From NCBI RefSeq assembly GCF_001425865.1, contig NZ_LMDS01000001.1, positions 858,921-922,920 of the forward strand: 64,000 bases of DNA. Reading direction: 5' to 3'. Made by a program: the position numbers and the translations under genes. Origin of the DNA: Rhizobacter sp. Root404 (GTDB lineage Bacteria; Pseudomonadota; Gammaproteobacteria; Burkholderiales; Burkholderiaceae_C). A model generated the notes under the pieces. The model saw only the letters and a program-made list of their open reading frames with translations. It did no database searches and had not been told where the DNA came from. This document shows, piece by piece, positions 1 through 8,524 of the stretch (its first letter is position 1; each line of letters starts with the position of its first letter).

Positions 1-22
1 CGCGAAATGAAGGGTCAACCGG

Positions 23-39
23 CGCTTATTCGCGCTTAT
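23..39 (+). promoter_or_regulatory. tandem CGCTTAT element upstream of flgB
   Basis: CGCTTAT occurs at 23-29 and again at 33-39, a 10-base period, 78-94 bases before the flgB start. The same heptamer is doubled upstream of flgG. It partly resembles half of the enterobacterial FlhDC box when read on the other strand (AATAAGCG against AAATARCG). The regulatory role is inference. Confidence 0.3.
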
Positions 40-116
40 GTCGCGGCGGACCGGCTCTGACAATCCGCTCACATCGCCGCCGTGCGACCACCGCAGACCA
101 CCGCCGAGAGGCCGAC

Positions 117-521
117 ATGCTGAACCGACTCACCGACTCGCTCGACTTCCAGGCCCAGGCCCTCAGCCTGCGCTCGGAGCGCCAGCGCCTGATCGCCAGC
201 AACATCGCGAACGCCGACACGCCCGGCTACGTGGCCCGCGAGATGAACTTCGCGCAGGCGCTGAAGGAAGCCACCGGCGCCGGCCAGCCCGCCGCCCGAC
301 TGGCCGCGAGCCAACCCGGCCACATCGTGGCCGGCGCGAGCGGCGGCACCTACAGCACGCTGGCCTACGCGGCGCCGAGCCAGACCAACCTCGACCGCAA
401 CACCGTCGACATGGACCGCGAGCGCGCCAGCTTCGCCGACAACACGGTGAAGTACGAAGCCACGCTGCGCTTCATCAGCGGCCAGGTGAAGACCACGCTG
501 TCGGCGATCACCGGCCAGTAA
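117..521 (+). CDS. flgB: flagellar basal-body rod protein FlgB
   Basis: FlgB is a proximal rod subunit of the flagellar basal body, exported by the flagellar type III apparatus. The 134-residue product matches the family length. It has the N-terminal rod/hook motif near residues 27-37 (ASNIANADTPG), shared by axial flagellar proteins, and a C-terminal helix (FISGQVKTTLSAITGQ). The ATG follows a weak GAGG. flgC begins 11 bases after the stop, so flgBCDEF is read as one operon. Upstream are only 116 bases of leader carrying a doubled CGCTTAT element. Confidence 0.96.
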   Translation: MLNRLTDSLDFQAQALSLRSERQRLIASNIANADTPGYVAREMNFAQALKEATGAGQPAARLAASQPGHIVAGASGGTYSTLAYAAPSQTNLDRNTVDMDRERASFADNTVKYEATLRFISGQVKTTLSAITGQ

Positions 522-532
522 GGGAGCACGTC

Positions 533-949
533 ATGTCGATGATGAACATCTTCAATGTGTCCGGTTCGGCGGCGAGCGCCCAGAGCCAGCGCCTGAACGT
601 CGTCGCGAGCAACCTCGCAAACGCCGACACGGTCGCCGGCCCCGACGGCCAGGCCTACAAGGCGCGGCAGGTCACGTTCCAGACCCAGCTGATGGGCGCG
701 AACGCCAACGACCCGACGGCCGCCGGCGTGAAGGTCAGCACGATCAGCGAGGACCAGACGGTCGGCCGCCGCGTCCACGACCCGAAGCACCCGAGCGCCG
801 ATGCCGATGGCTACGTGACCTACAGCAACGTCAACGCGGTCGAGGAGATGGTCAACATGATCTCCGCGTCGCGTTCCTACCAGAACAACATCGAGGTCAT
901 GAACACGGCGAAAAGCCTGCTGCTCAAGACCTTGCAGATCGGCCAGTGA
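533..949 (+). CDS. flgC: flagellar basal-body rod protein FlgC
   Basis: FlgC is a proximal rod subunit. The 138-residue product starts MSMMNIFNVSGSA. It carries the axial-protein motif (ASNLANADT) near residue 26 and the C-terminal signature AVEEMVNMISASRSYQNN, which is diagnostic for FlgC. The open frame continues far upstream in the shadow of flgB. The ATG at 533 is preferred because it gives the family length and follows an AGGGAG Shine-Dalgarno sequence 6 bases away. flgD starts 23 bases downstream. Confidence 0.96.
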   Translation: MSMMNIFNVSGSAASAQSQRLNVVASNLANADTVAGPDGQAYKARQVTFQTQLMGANANDPTAAGVKVSTISEDQTVGRRVHDPKHPSADADGYVTYSNVNAVEEMVNMISASRSYQNNIEVMNTAKSLLLKTLQIGQ

Positions 950-972
950 GCCGCTGACAACCGGTAGCCCCC

Positions 973-1623
973 ATGGCCATTTCCTCCGCGACCCTGAGCA
1001 ACATCAACGGCACCGACACCACGGCCAAGGCCGGCGGCGTCGACGATCCCGGCAGCCAGGACCGCTTCCTGAAGCTGCTGGTCACGCAGCTGCAGAACCA
1101 GGACCCGCTCAGCCCGATGGACAACGCGCAGCTGACGAGCCAGATCGCGCAGATCAACACCGTCACCGGCATCGCGACGCTCAATACCAGCGTGCAAGGC
1201 CTGTCCAGCCAGTTCCTGCAGATGCAGACGCTGCAGGGCGCCTCTCTGGTCGGCAAGAACGTGATCGTGCCCGGCAACAAGCTCGATATCGCCGACGGCG
1301 TCGCGCAGGGCGGCTTCGAGCTGACGACGCCGGCCGACGCGGTCAACGTCGAGGTGCTGAGCCCGGCCGGCAAGGTGATCGACACCATGAACATCGGCGC
1401 GCAGAGCAGCGGCGTGCACGGCTTCGCCTGGGCGCCCGGCACCTACGACAACAGCAGCAACCTGAGCTTCCGCGTCACCGCGACCAGCGGCGCCACGTCG
1501 CTGACCGCGACGCCGCTGATGCGCGACACCGTCAACGCCGTCAGTGCCTCGGGCAGCAACCTGCAGCTCGAGCTGGCCCGCAACGGCACGATCGACTACA
1601 GCACCGTCAAGGCGATCAACTGA
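973..1623 (+). CDS. flgD: flagellar hook assembly scaffold FlgD
   Basis: FlgD is the hook-cap protein that guides FlgE polymerisation and is absent from the finished hook. The 216-residue product has the conserved N-terminal segment QDRFLKLLVTQLQNQDPLSP followed by MDNAQLTSQIAQINTVTGI, the FlgD hallmark. The C-terminal half is an Ig/tudor-like beta-rich region. Its position between flgC and flgE is the standard order. No unusual feature is seen. Confidence 0.95.
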   Translation: MAISSATLSNINGTDTTAKAGGVDDPGSQDRFLKLLVTQLQNQDPLSPMDNAQLTSQIAQINTVTGIATLNTSVQGLSSQFLQMQTLQGASLVGKNVIVPGNKLDIADGVAQGGFELTTPADAVNVEVLSPAGKVIDTMNIGAQSSGVHGFAWAPGTYDNSSNLSFRVTATSGATSLTATPLMRDTVNAVSASGSNLQLELARNGTIDYSTVKAIN

Positions 1624-1669
1624 GCGCGCGCCGCGCCACCGTTTCACATCCTGTCCCGAGGAACATCCC

Positions 1670-2923
1670 ATGAGCTTCCAGCAAGGTCTCTCCGGTCTGA
1701 ACGCATCGAGCAAGAACCTCGAGGTGATCGGCAACAACGTCGCCAACGCCAACACGATCGGCGCCAAGTCGTCGCGGGCCGAGTTCGGCGACATGTACGC
1801 CAGCGCGATCAACGGCACCAGCATCGGCATCGGCGTGAACCTGCAGGCGGTGACGCAGCAGTTCACGCAGGGCAACATCACCACGACCGACAGCCCGCTC
1901 GATCTGGCGATCAACGGCAACGGCTTCTTCGAGGTCAGCAACGGCTCGCAGACGCTCTACACCCGCAACGGCCAGTTCCAGGCCGACAAGGACGGCTACC
2001 TGACCACCAACACCGGCCTGAAGCTGGTCGGCTACCCGGCCTCGAAGGACGGCACGATCCAGCCCGGCGCGGCCGTGCCGCTGCAGCTGCCCACCGGCGG
2101 TGTCGATCCGAACCCCACCAGCGGCATCACGGTCGAGATGAACCTCGATTCGCGCAAGGCGACCACGCTGCCCGCGACCGCGCCGCAGATCGACTTCACC
2201 AACGCCAAGACCTACAACGACGCGACCTCGGTCACCGTGTTCGACGCCAAGGGCCAGGACGTGGCGCTGACCTACTACTTCCAGAAGTCCGCCACCGACA
2301 CCTGGAACGTCTACGCGACCGCGAACGGTGCGTCGGTCAACGTCGACGGCGCGGGCAACCCGCTGCCGATCACGACCATCAACTTCCCGCCGGACGGCGG
2401 CACGCCGACCTCGCCGGTGGGCACCGTCGCGTTCGACGTGCCGTCGACCACCAATGCCGCCGGCGCCGCGACGCTGCCGATCACCGGCATCGCGCTGAAC
2501 CTGACCGGCGCGACCCAGTTCGGTTCCGGCTTCGGCGTCACCAACATGACCCAGGACGGCTACGCCGCCGGCCTGCTGACCGGCGTGACCGTGGAGAAGA
2601 GCGGCATCGTGATGGCCACCTACTCGAACGGCCAGGCCAAGGCGGCCGGCCAGCTCGAGCTCGCGACTTTCCGCAACCCGCAGGGCCTGACCCCGCTCGG
2701 CGGCAACATGTGGGCGCGCAGCTACGCCTCCGGCGACCCGACGGTCGGCACGCCGAGCACCGGCAACATCGGCGCGCTGCAGGCCGGCGCGCTCGAGGAA
2801 TCGAACACCGACCTGACCGGCGAGCTCGTCGACATGATCACCGCGCAGCGCGTCTACCAGGCGAATGCACAGACGATCAAGACGCAGGACCAGGTGCTGC
2901 AGACGCTGGTCAACCTGCGCTGA
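1670..2923 (+). CDS. flgE: flagellar hook protein FlgE
   Basis: FlgE forms the hook, the flexible joint between rod and filament. The 417-residue product starts MSFQQGLSGLNASS. It carries the axial motif GNNVANANTIGAK and the FlgE/F/G segment LDLAINGNGFFEV near residue 85. It ends with the coiled-coil C-terminus QRVYQANAQTIKTQDQVLQT. The frame is open upstream of 1670, but this ATG follows a GAGGAA Shine-Dalgarno and gives the normal hook-protein length. flgF starts 25 bases after the stop. Confidence 0.96.
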   Translation: MSFQQGLSGLNASSKNLEVIGNNVANANTIGAKSSRAEFGDMYASAINGTSIGIGVNLQAVTQQFTQGNITTTDSPLDLAINGNGFFEVSNGSQTLYTRNGQFQADKDGYLTTNTGLKLVGYPASKDGTIQPGAAVPLQLPTGGVDPNPTSGITVEMNLDSRKATTLPATAPQIDFTNAKTYNDATSVTVFDAKGQDVALTYYFQKSATDTWNVYATANGASVNVDGAGNPLPITTINFPPDGGTPTSPVGTVAFDVPSTTNAAGAATLPITGIALNLTGATQFGSGFGVTNMTQDGYAAGLLTGVTVEKSGIVMATYSNGQAKAAGQLELATFRNPQGLTPLGGNMWARSYASGDPTVGTPSTGNIGALQAGALEESNTDLTGELVDMITAQRVYQANAQTIKTQDQVLQTLVNLR

Positions 2924-2948
2924 TCGATCAATCGACTGAGGGCTCGCG

Positions 2949-3677
2949 ATGGACCGCATGATCTATCTGTCGATGTCGGGCGCGAAGGCAACGATGCAGC
3001 GCCAGGACACGCTCGCCAACAACATCGCGAACGTCTCGACGCCCGGCTTCCGCGCCGAGCTGCAGGCCTTCCGTGCGGTGCCGGTGGAGGGCAGCGGCGC
3101 GAGCACGCGGGTCTACGCGCTCGAGACGACGACCGGCTACGACGCCAGCGCCGGCCCGGTCACCGCGACCGGCCGCAACCTCGACGTCGCCGTCAAGGGC
3201 AACAGCTGGCTCACCGTGCAGGCGCTCGACGGCACCGAGGCCTACACCCGCGGCGGCTCGCTCGAAGTCTCGAACGACGGCACGCTGACGACGCGCAGCG
3301 GCCTGCCGGTGCTCGGCGACGGCGGCCCGCTGCAGGTGCCGCCGAACGCGGCGGTCAGCATCGGCGCCGATGGCACCGTCAGCGCCAAGGGCACGGACGG
3401 CAAGAACACGGCGATCGGCAAGTTGAAGCTGGTCACGCCCGAGACCGCGCTGAAGCGCGGCGACGACGGCCTGTTCCGCGGCGCGGACGGCGGCTCGCTC
3501 GCCGCCGACGACACCGCGCGCGTGCAGGATGGCGCGCTCGAAGGCTCGAACGTCAGCGCGGTCGAGTCGATGGTCTCGATGATCGCGGCGGCGCGCCAGT
3601 TCGAGGCCCAGATGAAGATGATCCAGACGGCCGAGGCCGACGAGAAGGCCGCGGCCCAGCTCTTGTCCACGACCTGA
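2949..3677 (+). CDS. flgF: flagellar basal-body rod protein FlgF
   Basis: FlgF is a proximal rod subunit. The 242-residue product has the N-terminal motif MDRMIYLSMSGAK with ANNIANVSTPGFRAE. It contains the FlgE/F/G domain segment LDVAVKGNSWLTVQ and the C-terminal signature SMVSMIAAARQFEAQMKMIQ. It closes the first flagellar block. A GC-rich hairpin follows at 3695-3714, and the next gene is a ClpP-like protease rather than the expected flgG. Confidence 0.95.
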   Translation: MDRMIYLSMSGAKATMQRQDTLANNIANVSTPGFRAELQAFRAVPVEGSGASTRVYALETTTGYDASAGPVTATGRNLDVAVKGNSWLTVQALDGTEAYTRGGSLEVSNDGTLTTRSGLPVLGDGGPLQVPPNAAVSIGADGTVSAKGTDGKNTAIGKLKLVTPETALKRGDDGLFRGADGGSLAADDTARVQDGALEGSNVSAVESMVSMIAAARQFEAQMKMIQTAEADEKAAAQLLSTT

Positions 3678-3694
3678 CGCCACCCTCCTGGGAG

Positions 3695-3714
3695 AGCCGC
3701 CTCTCGAGGCGGCT
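3695..3714 (+). terminator. hairpin after flgF, probable weak terminator
   Basis: AGCCGCCT and AGGCGGCT form an 8-base-pair perfect inverted repeat around a CTCG loop, 18 bases after the flgF stop. It is followed by TTAAACT, not a long T run, so termination would be partial or factor-assisted. It marks the end of the flgBCDEF block. Confidence 0.5.
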
Positions 3715-3750
3715 TAAACTCGTCTGCACAGACCTCTCCAGGAGCCAGTC

Positions 3751-4347
3751 ATGACGTTCATCAACGCTGCCGAAGACAAGCAGCCCAAGGCCGACACCAA
3801 GGTCGACAAGCTCGAAGACCAGCTCGCGTTCAAGTCCCGCTTCGTGCTCGTGTTCGGCGAGATCGACGACAAGGTCGCATACGCCACCTGCCGCCGCCTG
3901 CTGGCCCTGTCCGAGGAATCGGAAGCGCCGATCACGATGCTGATCTCGTCGCCGGGCGGGCATGTCGAATCGGGCGACGCGATCTTCGACCTCATCCGCT
4001 TCGTGCGCGCCCCGGTCACCACCGTCGGCAGCGGCTGGGTCGCCAGCGCCGGCGCGCACATTTTCCTGGCGCCGCCGAAAGAGCGTCGCCTGTGCCTGCC
4101 CAACACGCGCTTCATGATCCACCAGCCGGCCGGCGGCGCCGGTGGCCAGGCCACCGACATCGCGATCCAGGCCAAGGAAATCATCAAGGCCCGCGAGCGC
4201 CTGGCGCGCGTGGTCTCCAAGCAGACCGGTCAGCCCTACGAAAAGGTCGCCGCGGACATGGAGCGCGACTACTGGATGAGTGCGGACGAGGCGATCGCCT
4301 ACGGCATCGTCGCGCGCACGATCGAGCGGCAAAAAGACCTGGCCTGA
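3751..4347 (+). CDS. ClpP-like ATP-dependent protease proteolytic subunit
   Basis: This is a serine peptidase of the ClpP/crotonase fold that would form a barrel protease with a Clp ATPase partner. The 198-residue product has the full triad pattern. Ser99 lies in GWVASAGA, His124 lies 25 residues later in FMIHQPAGG, and Asp173 lies in ERDYWMSADEAIAYG. The 25-residue Ser-His spacing equals that of E. coli ClpP. ISSPGGHVESGDAIFD is the oxyanion/handle region. The ATG follows CCAGGAG. No Clp ATPase or trigger-factor gene is adjacent, as would be seen at a main tig-clpP-clpX locus, so this is probably an additional ClpP. Its place inside the flagellar cluster is unusual. Confidence 0.85.
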   Translation: MTFINAAEDKQPKADTKVDKLEDQLAFKSRFVLVFGEIDDKVAYATCRRLLALSEESEAPITMLISSPGGHVESGDAIFDLIRFVRAPVTTVGSGWVASAGAHIFLAPPKERRLCLPNTRFMIHQPAGGAGGQATDIAIQAKEIIKARERLARVVSKQTGQPYEKVAADMERDYWMSADEAIAYGIVARTIERQKDLA

Positions 4348-4351
4348 TCCT

Positions 4352-5602
4352 GTGACGGGGGAGGGCACCGCCACTCACGCGGCAGATTCGCGCTACGCCT
4401 GGACGCGCCTGGCGGTCACGCTGGCGCTGATGACGCTCGGCAGCGGCGCGATGTACGTCGTCGCGGTCGTGTTGCCGGCGGTGCAGGCCGAGTTCGGTGT
4501 CGCGCGCGCCGACGCGTCGCTGCCCTACACGCTGATGATGGTCGGCTTCGGGCTCGGCGGCGTGGCGATGGGCAAGCTGGCCGATCGTTTCGGCGTGATG
4601 TGGGTGGTGTTGATCGGCGCGTTCGGCATCGGCTCCGGCTTCATCGCCGCCGGGCTGTCGGGCAGCCTGACGGGCTTCGCGCTGGCGCACGGGGTGCTGC
4701 TCGGCGCGGTCGGCAGCTCGACGACCTTTGCGCCGCTGGTGGCGGACACCTCGCTCTGGTTCGTGCGCCGGCGCGGCATCGCGGTGGCGATCTGTGCCAG
4801 CGGCAATTACCTCGGCGGCGCGCTCTGGCCGCCGATCGTGCAGCATTTCGTCGAGACCAGCGGCTGGCGCGCCACCTACATCGGCCTCGGGATCTTCAGC
4901 GGCGTCACGATGGCGGCGCTGGCCGTGCTGATGCGGCCCCGCCCGCCGATCGCGGTGGCCACCGCCGCGGCCCGCCAGACCGGCGTCGTGCCGTCGACGC
5001 GCCCGTTCGGCCTGTCGATGGGCCACGCCCAGACGCTGCTGTGCATCGCCGGTGTCGCCTGCTGCGTCGCGATGGCGATGCCGCAGGTCCACATCGTCGC
5101 GTACTGCAGCGACCTCGGCTTCGGCGCGGCGCGCGGCGCGCAGATGCTGTCGCTGATGCTCGCCGCCGGCATCGTCAGCCGGCTCGTCTCGGGCCTGATC
5201 TGCGACCGCATCGGCGGGCTGCGCACCTTGCTGCTCGGCTCGGTGCTGCAGGGCCTGGCGCTGCTGCTGTTCCTGCCGTTCGACGGGCTCGTGTCGCTCT
5301 ACGTGATCTCGGCGCTGTTCGGGTTGTTCCAGGGCGGCATCGTGCCGAGCTACGCGATCATCGTGCGCGAGCACTTCCCCGCCGCCGAGGCCGGTGCCCG
5401 CGTCGGCACCGTGATCATGGCGACGCTGTTCGGCATGGCGCTGGGCGGCTGGATGTCCGGCAAGGTCTTCGACCTGACCGGTTCGTACCATGCCGCGTTC
5501 CTGAACGGCATCGGCTGGAACCTGCTGAACCTGACGATCGCGGTGTTCCTGCTGAGCCGGGTGCGGGCCCTGGCACGCCGCGGCGCGCCGGCGGCGGCGT
5601 AG
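4352..5602 (+). CDS. MFS transporter (plus strand)
   Basis: This is a major facilitator superfamily permease of about 416 residues with roughly 12 hydrophobic segments. The loop-2/3 signature LADRFGVMWVVLIG is visible, together with a large glycine-rich N-terminal half (MVGFGLGGVAMGKLADR). The substrate is not identifiable. The frame is open into clpP, but the GTG at 4352 lies only 4 bases after the clpP stop and gives a normal N-terminus, so it is chosen over an ATG at 4280. It faces the next MFS gene tail to tail with a 6-base gap. Confidence 0.8.
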   Translation: MTGEGTATHAADSRYAWTRLAVTLALMTLGSGAMYVVAVVLPAVQAEFGVARADASLPYTLMMVGFGLGGVAMGKLADRFGVMWVVLIGAFGIGSGFIAAGLSGSLTGFALAHGVLLGAVGSSTTFAPLVADTSLWFVRRRGIAVAICASGNYLGGALWPPIVQHFVETSGWRATYIGLGIFSGVTMAALAVLMRPRPPIAVATAAARQTGVVPSTRPFGLSMGHAQTLLCIAGVACCVAMAMPQVHIVAYCSDLGFGAARGAQMLSLMLAAGIVSRLVSGLICDRIGGLRTLLLGSVLQGLALLLFLPFDGLVSLYVISALFGLFQGGIVPSYAIIVREHFPAAEAGARVGTVIMATLFGMALGGWMSGKVFDLTGSYHAAFLNGIGWNLLNLTIAVFLLSRVRALARRGAPAAA

Positions 5603-5608
5603 CGCCGC

Positions 5609-6817
5609 TCAGGTCGGCGCGAGCGCCCGGGGCCGCCGAAACTCGGTCGCGTAGGCGGCGAGCGCGAGCAGCGCCAGCACGCCGCCGAGCAGGCTCAGAC
5701 CGTCCCAGCCGTGGAATGCATAGATCGCCGCGGCGGAGCCCGACGCGATCGCCGCGCACAGGAACACGAAGGTCATGAACAGCGCGTTCAGGCGGCCGCG
5801 CAGTTCCGGCGCGAGCATGTAGAGGCTGCGGATGCTCAGGACCTGGCAGACCTGCACGGCCGCGTCGACCAGCAGCGCCGCGACCACCAGACCGGCGAGC
5901 GAATGCAGGTGCACCGCCACCGCGCCGATCGCGAACGACACGGCCACGGTGGCCATTGCGACGCCGGTCGCCACGCGCGTCAGGCCGCGGTCGGCCAGCC
6001 GTCCCGCCCAGGGTGCGGCGAGCGCGCCGGCCGCGCCGGCCAGTGCGAACAGCGCAATGCCGGCCTGGCCGAGCCCGTACTGGTGGGCAAGCACGAGCGG
6101 CACGGCCGTCCAGAAGGCCTGGAAGGTCGCGAACATCAGGCCCTGGTAGAGCGCCCGACGGCGCAGCAGCGGCGTGTGCCACAGGATGCCGGGCAGGGAT
6201 TGCAGCGTGCGCGCATAGCCGACCGACCCGTGCGGCACCCGTTCGGGCAACGCGCGCGCGATCACCACCATCAGCACGGCCATCAGGGCCGCCGAGACGG
6301 CGAACACCGCACGCCAGCCGAATGCAGCGGCCACCAGGCTCGAGAACGGCCGCGCCAGCATGATGCCCGCGAGCAGCCCGGCCATCACGTTGCCGACCAC
6401 CTTGCCGCGCGTCGCGTCGGGCGCCAGGTGCGACGCGAACGGCACCAGCACCTGTGCGGCGACGGCGCACGTCCCGACGACGAACGATGCCGCGAGGAAG
6501 GTCAGGGCCGACATGGATGCGGCCGCGCCGACCAGCCCGGCCACCGCGCCGCCCATCGCGAGCAGGATCAGGCGCCGATTCTCGATCACATCGGCCAGCG
6601 GGACGAGCAGGATCAGACCCGCGCCGTAGCCCAGCTGGGTCAGCGTCATCACCAGGCCGGCGAGCCCGGCGTGGAGGTCGAGCGCGGTCGAGATCGGCTC
6701 GATCAGCGGCTGCGCGAAATAGATGTTGGCCACGCACAGCCCGCAGCCGATGGCGAAGAGCCAGGTCAGGCCGGCGGACAGGCCGTCGGGTGCGGAGGTC
6801 GAGGTCTTGGCGTTCAT
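5609..6817 (-). CDS. MFS transporter (minus strand)
   Basis: This is a second major facilitator permease of about 402 residues with about 12 membrane segments and the loop motif [14 protein letters not shown]. Its sequence layout ([27 protein letters not shown]) resembles drug- or sugar-efflux MFS members of the YnfM/AraJ kind. The actual substrate is unknown. The start is the ATG at 6817 (MNAKTSTS). A longer frame would need a TTG at 6835 without support. It is transcribed away from flgG and shares a 182-base divergent region with it. Confidence 0.8.
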   Translation of the reverse strand: MNAKTSTSAPDGLSAGLTWLFAIGCGLCVANIYFAQPLIEPISTALDLHAGLAGLVMTLTQLGYGAGLILLVPLADVIENRRLILLAMGGAVAGLVGAAASMSALTFLAASFVVGTCAVAAQVLVPFASHLAPDATRGKVVGNVMAGLLAGIMLARPFSSLVAAAFGWRAVFAVSAALMAVLMVVIARALPERVPHGSVGYARTLQSLPGILWHTPLLRRRALYQGLMFATFQAFWTAVPLVLAHQYGLGQAGIALFALAGAAGALAAPWAGRLADRGLTRVATGVAMATVAVSFAIGAVAVHLHSLAGLVVAALLVDAAVQVCQVLSIRSLYMLAPELRGRLNALFMTFVFLCAAIASGSAAAIYAFHGWDGLSLLGGVLALLALAAYATEFRRPRALAPT

Positions 6818-6933
6818 GGGCGGACTGCGAGGCAAGGCGATGGCGCCCGGATTGTCGATGCGCGCCGGCCGATCCGTCGTCCCAGGGCCATTGCGGCGAG
6901 TCGCCCGCGGGCCGGAAGTGGCTGGAAAACCGC

Positions 6934-6949
6934 CCGCTTATCCGCTTAT
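6934..6949 (+). promoter_or_regulatory. tandem CCGCTTAT element upstream of flgG
   Basis: The octamer CCGCTTAT is repeated head to tail at 6934-6941 and 6942-6949, ending 50 bases before the flgG start. It shares CGCTTAT with the doubled element upstream of flgB, the other flagellar operon start in the window. A role as a common regulator site is inference. Confidence 0.35.
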
Positions 6950-6999
6950 CCGGCTCCCCGGCGGCGGCCCATGATCGCCAGCATTACCGGAGCACCGCC

Positions 7000-7782
7000 A
7001 TGATGCGTTCCCTGTGGATTTCGAAGACCGGCATGGAGGCCCAGCAGACCCAGCTGGACACCATCTCGCACAACCTCGCCAATGCCTCGACCAACGGCTA
7101 CAAGAAGTCGCACGCGGTGTTCGAGGACCTGATGTACCAGAACCTGCGCCAGGCCGGGGCCAACAGCACCGACCAGTCCACCCTGCCGACCGGGCTGCAG
7201 CTCGGCCTGGGCACGCGGGCGGTCGCGACCTCGCGCAGCTTCACGCAGGGCAACCTGCAGCAGAGCAGCAACCCGCTCGACGTCGCCGTCAGCGGCCAGG
7301 GCTTCTTCCAGGTGCAGATGCCCGACGGCACCACCGGCTACACCCGCGACGGCTCGTTCCAGGTCAACGCCACCGGCCAGCTGGTGACGAACAACGGCCA
7401 CACCGTGCAGCCCGGCATCACGATCCCCGCCAACGCGACCAGCGTGACGATCGGCAACGACGGCACCGTCAGCGTGGTGCTGCCGGCGCAGACCACGCCG
7501 CAGGCGGTCGGCAAGATCCAGACGGCGACCTTCATCAACCCGGCCGGTCTCGACCCGCTGGGCCAGAACATCTACGCCGAGACCGCGGCCTCGGGCACGC
7601 CGAACCCCGGCACGCCGGGGCAGAACGGCCTGGGCATCCTGCAGCAGGGATTCGTCGAGACCTCGAACGTGAACGTCGTCGAGGAACTGGTCGGCATGAT
7701 CCAGACCCAGCGCGCCTACGAGCTGAACTCGAAGGCGATCAAGACCTCGGACGAGATGCTCGCCCGACTGACGCAGCTGTGA
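7000..7782 (+). CDS. flgG: flagellar distal rod protein FlgG
   Basis: FlgG builds the distal rod. The 260-residue product matches the family. It starts [15 protein letters not shown], has [14 protein letters not shown] and [19 protein letters not shown], and ends with the coiled-coil [17 protein letters not shown]. The ATG at 7000 is preceded by GGAG 8 bases away. It opens the second flagellar block, flgGHIJKL, with its own leader carrying the doubled CGCTTAT element. The operon would therefore be transcribed separately from flgBCDEF. Confidence 0.96.
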   Translation: MMRSLWISKTGMEAQQTQLDTISHNLANASTNGYKKSHAVFEDLMYQNLRQAGANSTDQSTLPTGLQLGLGTRAVATSRSFTQGNLQQSSNPLDVAVSGQGFFQVQMPDGTTGYTRDGSFQVNATGQLVTNNGHTVQPGITIPANATSVTIGNDGTVSVVLPAQTTPQAVGKIQTATFINPAGLDPLGQNIYAETAASGTPNPGTPGQNGLGILQQGFVETSNVNVVEELVGMIQTQRAYELNSKAIKTSDEMLARLTQL

Positions 7783-7790
7783 GCGCGCCC

Positions 7791-8486
7791 ATGACCCGTA
7801 TTTCGCTGGTCGCGCTGGCCGTCGCCACCCTCGCCTTTGCCGGTTGCGAGACCGCCAGCGAGCGCCTGAACAAGCGCCCGCCGGTCGACGTGCTGAAGAC
7901 CGAGGCGGTTCGCCCCGAGCCGGTCGTCGTCACGCCGATCAGCAACGGCTCGATCTTCCAGGCCGGCCAGTACCGGCCGCTGTTCGAGGACCACCGCGCG
8001 CGGCTGGTGGGCGACACCTTGACGGTGCAGATCGTCGAGAAGGTCAGCGCCACGCAGAAGAGCACCAGTTCGATCGACAAGTCCGGTGGCCTCGCGGCCG
8101 GCGTGACCGCGATCCCGGGCTTCGCCGCCAATTCGTTCACGCCGGCGCGCGCGACGCTCGGCGCCACGTCGAGCAACACCTTCGCCGGCAAGGGCAGCAC
8201 CGAGAACAGCAACGATTTCTCCGGCACGATCACCGCGACCGTGCTCGAGGTGCTGCCGAACGGCCACCTCTTGATCTCGGGCGAGAAGCAGATCGGCGTC
8301 AACCACAACGTCGACGTGCTGCGCTTCTCCGGCCAGGTCGACCCGCGCGCGATCCAGGCCGGCAACAGCGTGGCCTCGGCGCAGATCGCCAACGTGCGCA
8401 TCGAGCAGCGCGGCAAGGGCCAGCAGGCCGATGCGCAGGGAATAGGCTGGTTGGGACGCTTCTTTTTGAACGTTCTCCCGATCTAG
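7791..8486 (+). CDS. flgH: flagellar L-ring lipoprotein FlgH
   Basis: FlgH forms the outer-membrane L ring around the rod. The 231-residue precursor has a lipoprotein signal with lipobox AFAGC around residues 14-18. It also has the typical segments SLFEDHRARLVGDTLTVQIVEK (here FEDHRARLVGDTLTVQI) and TVLEVLPNGHLLISGEKQI. The ATG at 7791 is taken. An in-frame GTG at 7779 overlapping the flgG stop is an alternative. flgI follows after 38 bases. Confidence 0.95.
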   Translation: MTRISLVALAVATLAFAGCETASERLNKRPPVDVLKTEAVRPEPVVVTPISNGSIFQAGQYRPLFEDHRARLVGDTLTVQIVEKVSATQKSTSSIDKSGGLAAGVTAIPGFAANSFTPARATLGATSSNTFAGKGSTENSNDFSGTITATVLEVLPNGHLLISGEKQIGVNHNVDVLRFSGQVDPRAIQAGNSVASAQIANVRIEQRGKGQQADAQGIGWLGRFFLNVLPI

Positions 8487-8524
8487 CGTTCTTCAGAATC
8501 GGGTTCATCAACCGATGGCCCGCC

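Noticed and set aside
6817..6835. Upstream TTG start for the minus-strand MFS gene
   Set aside because: No ribosome site precedes it, and the ATG at 6817 gives a typical N-terminus.
6921..6945. Possible sigma-54 promoter (GG-N10-GC) before flgG
   Set aside because: Only the GG and GC dinucleotides match. The TGGCAC and TTGC context is absent, and such matches are common at this GC content.
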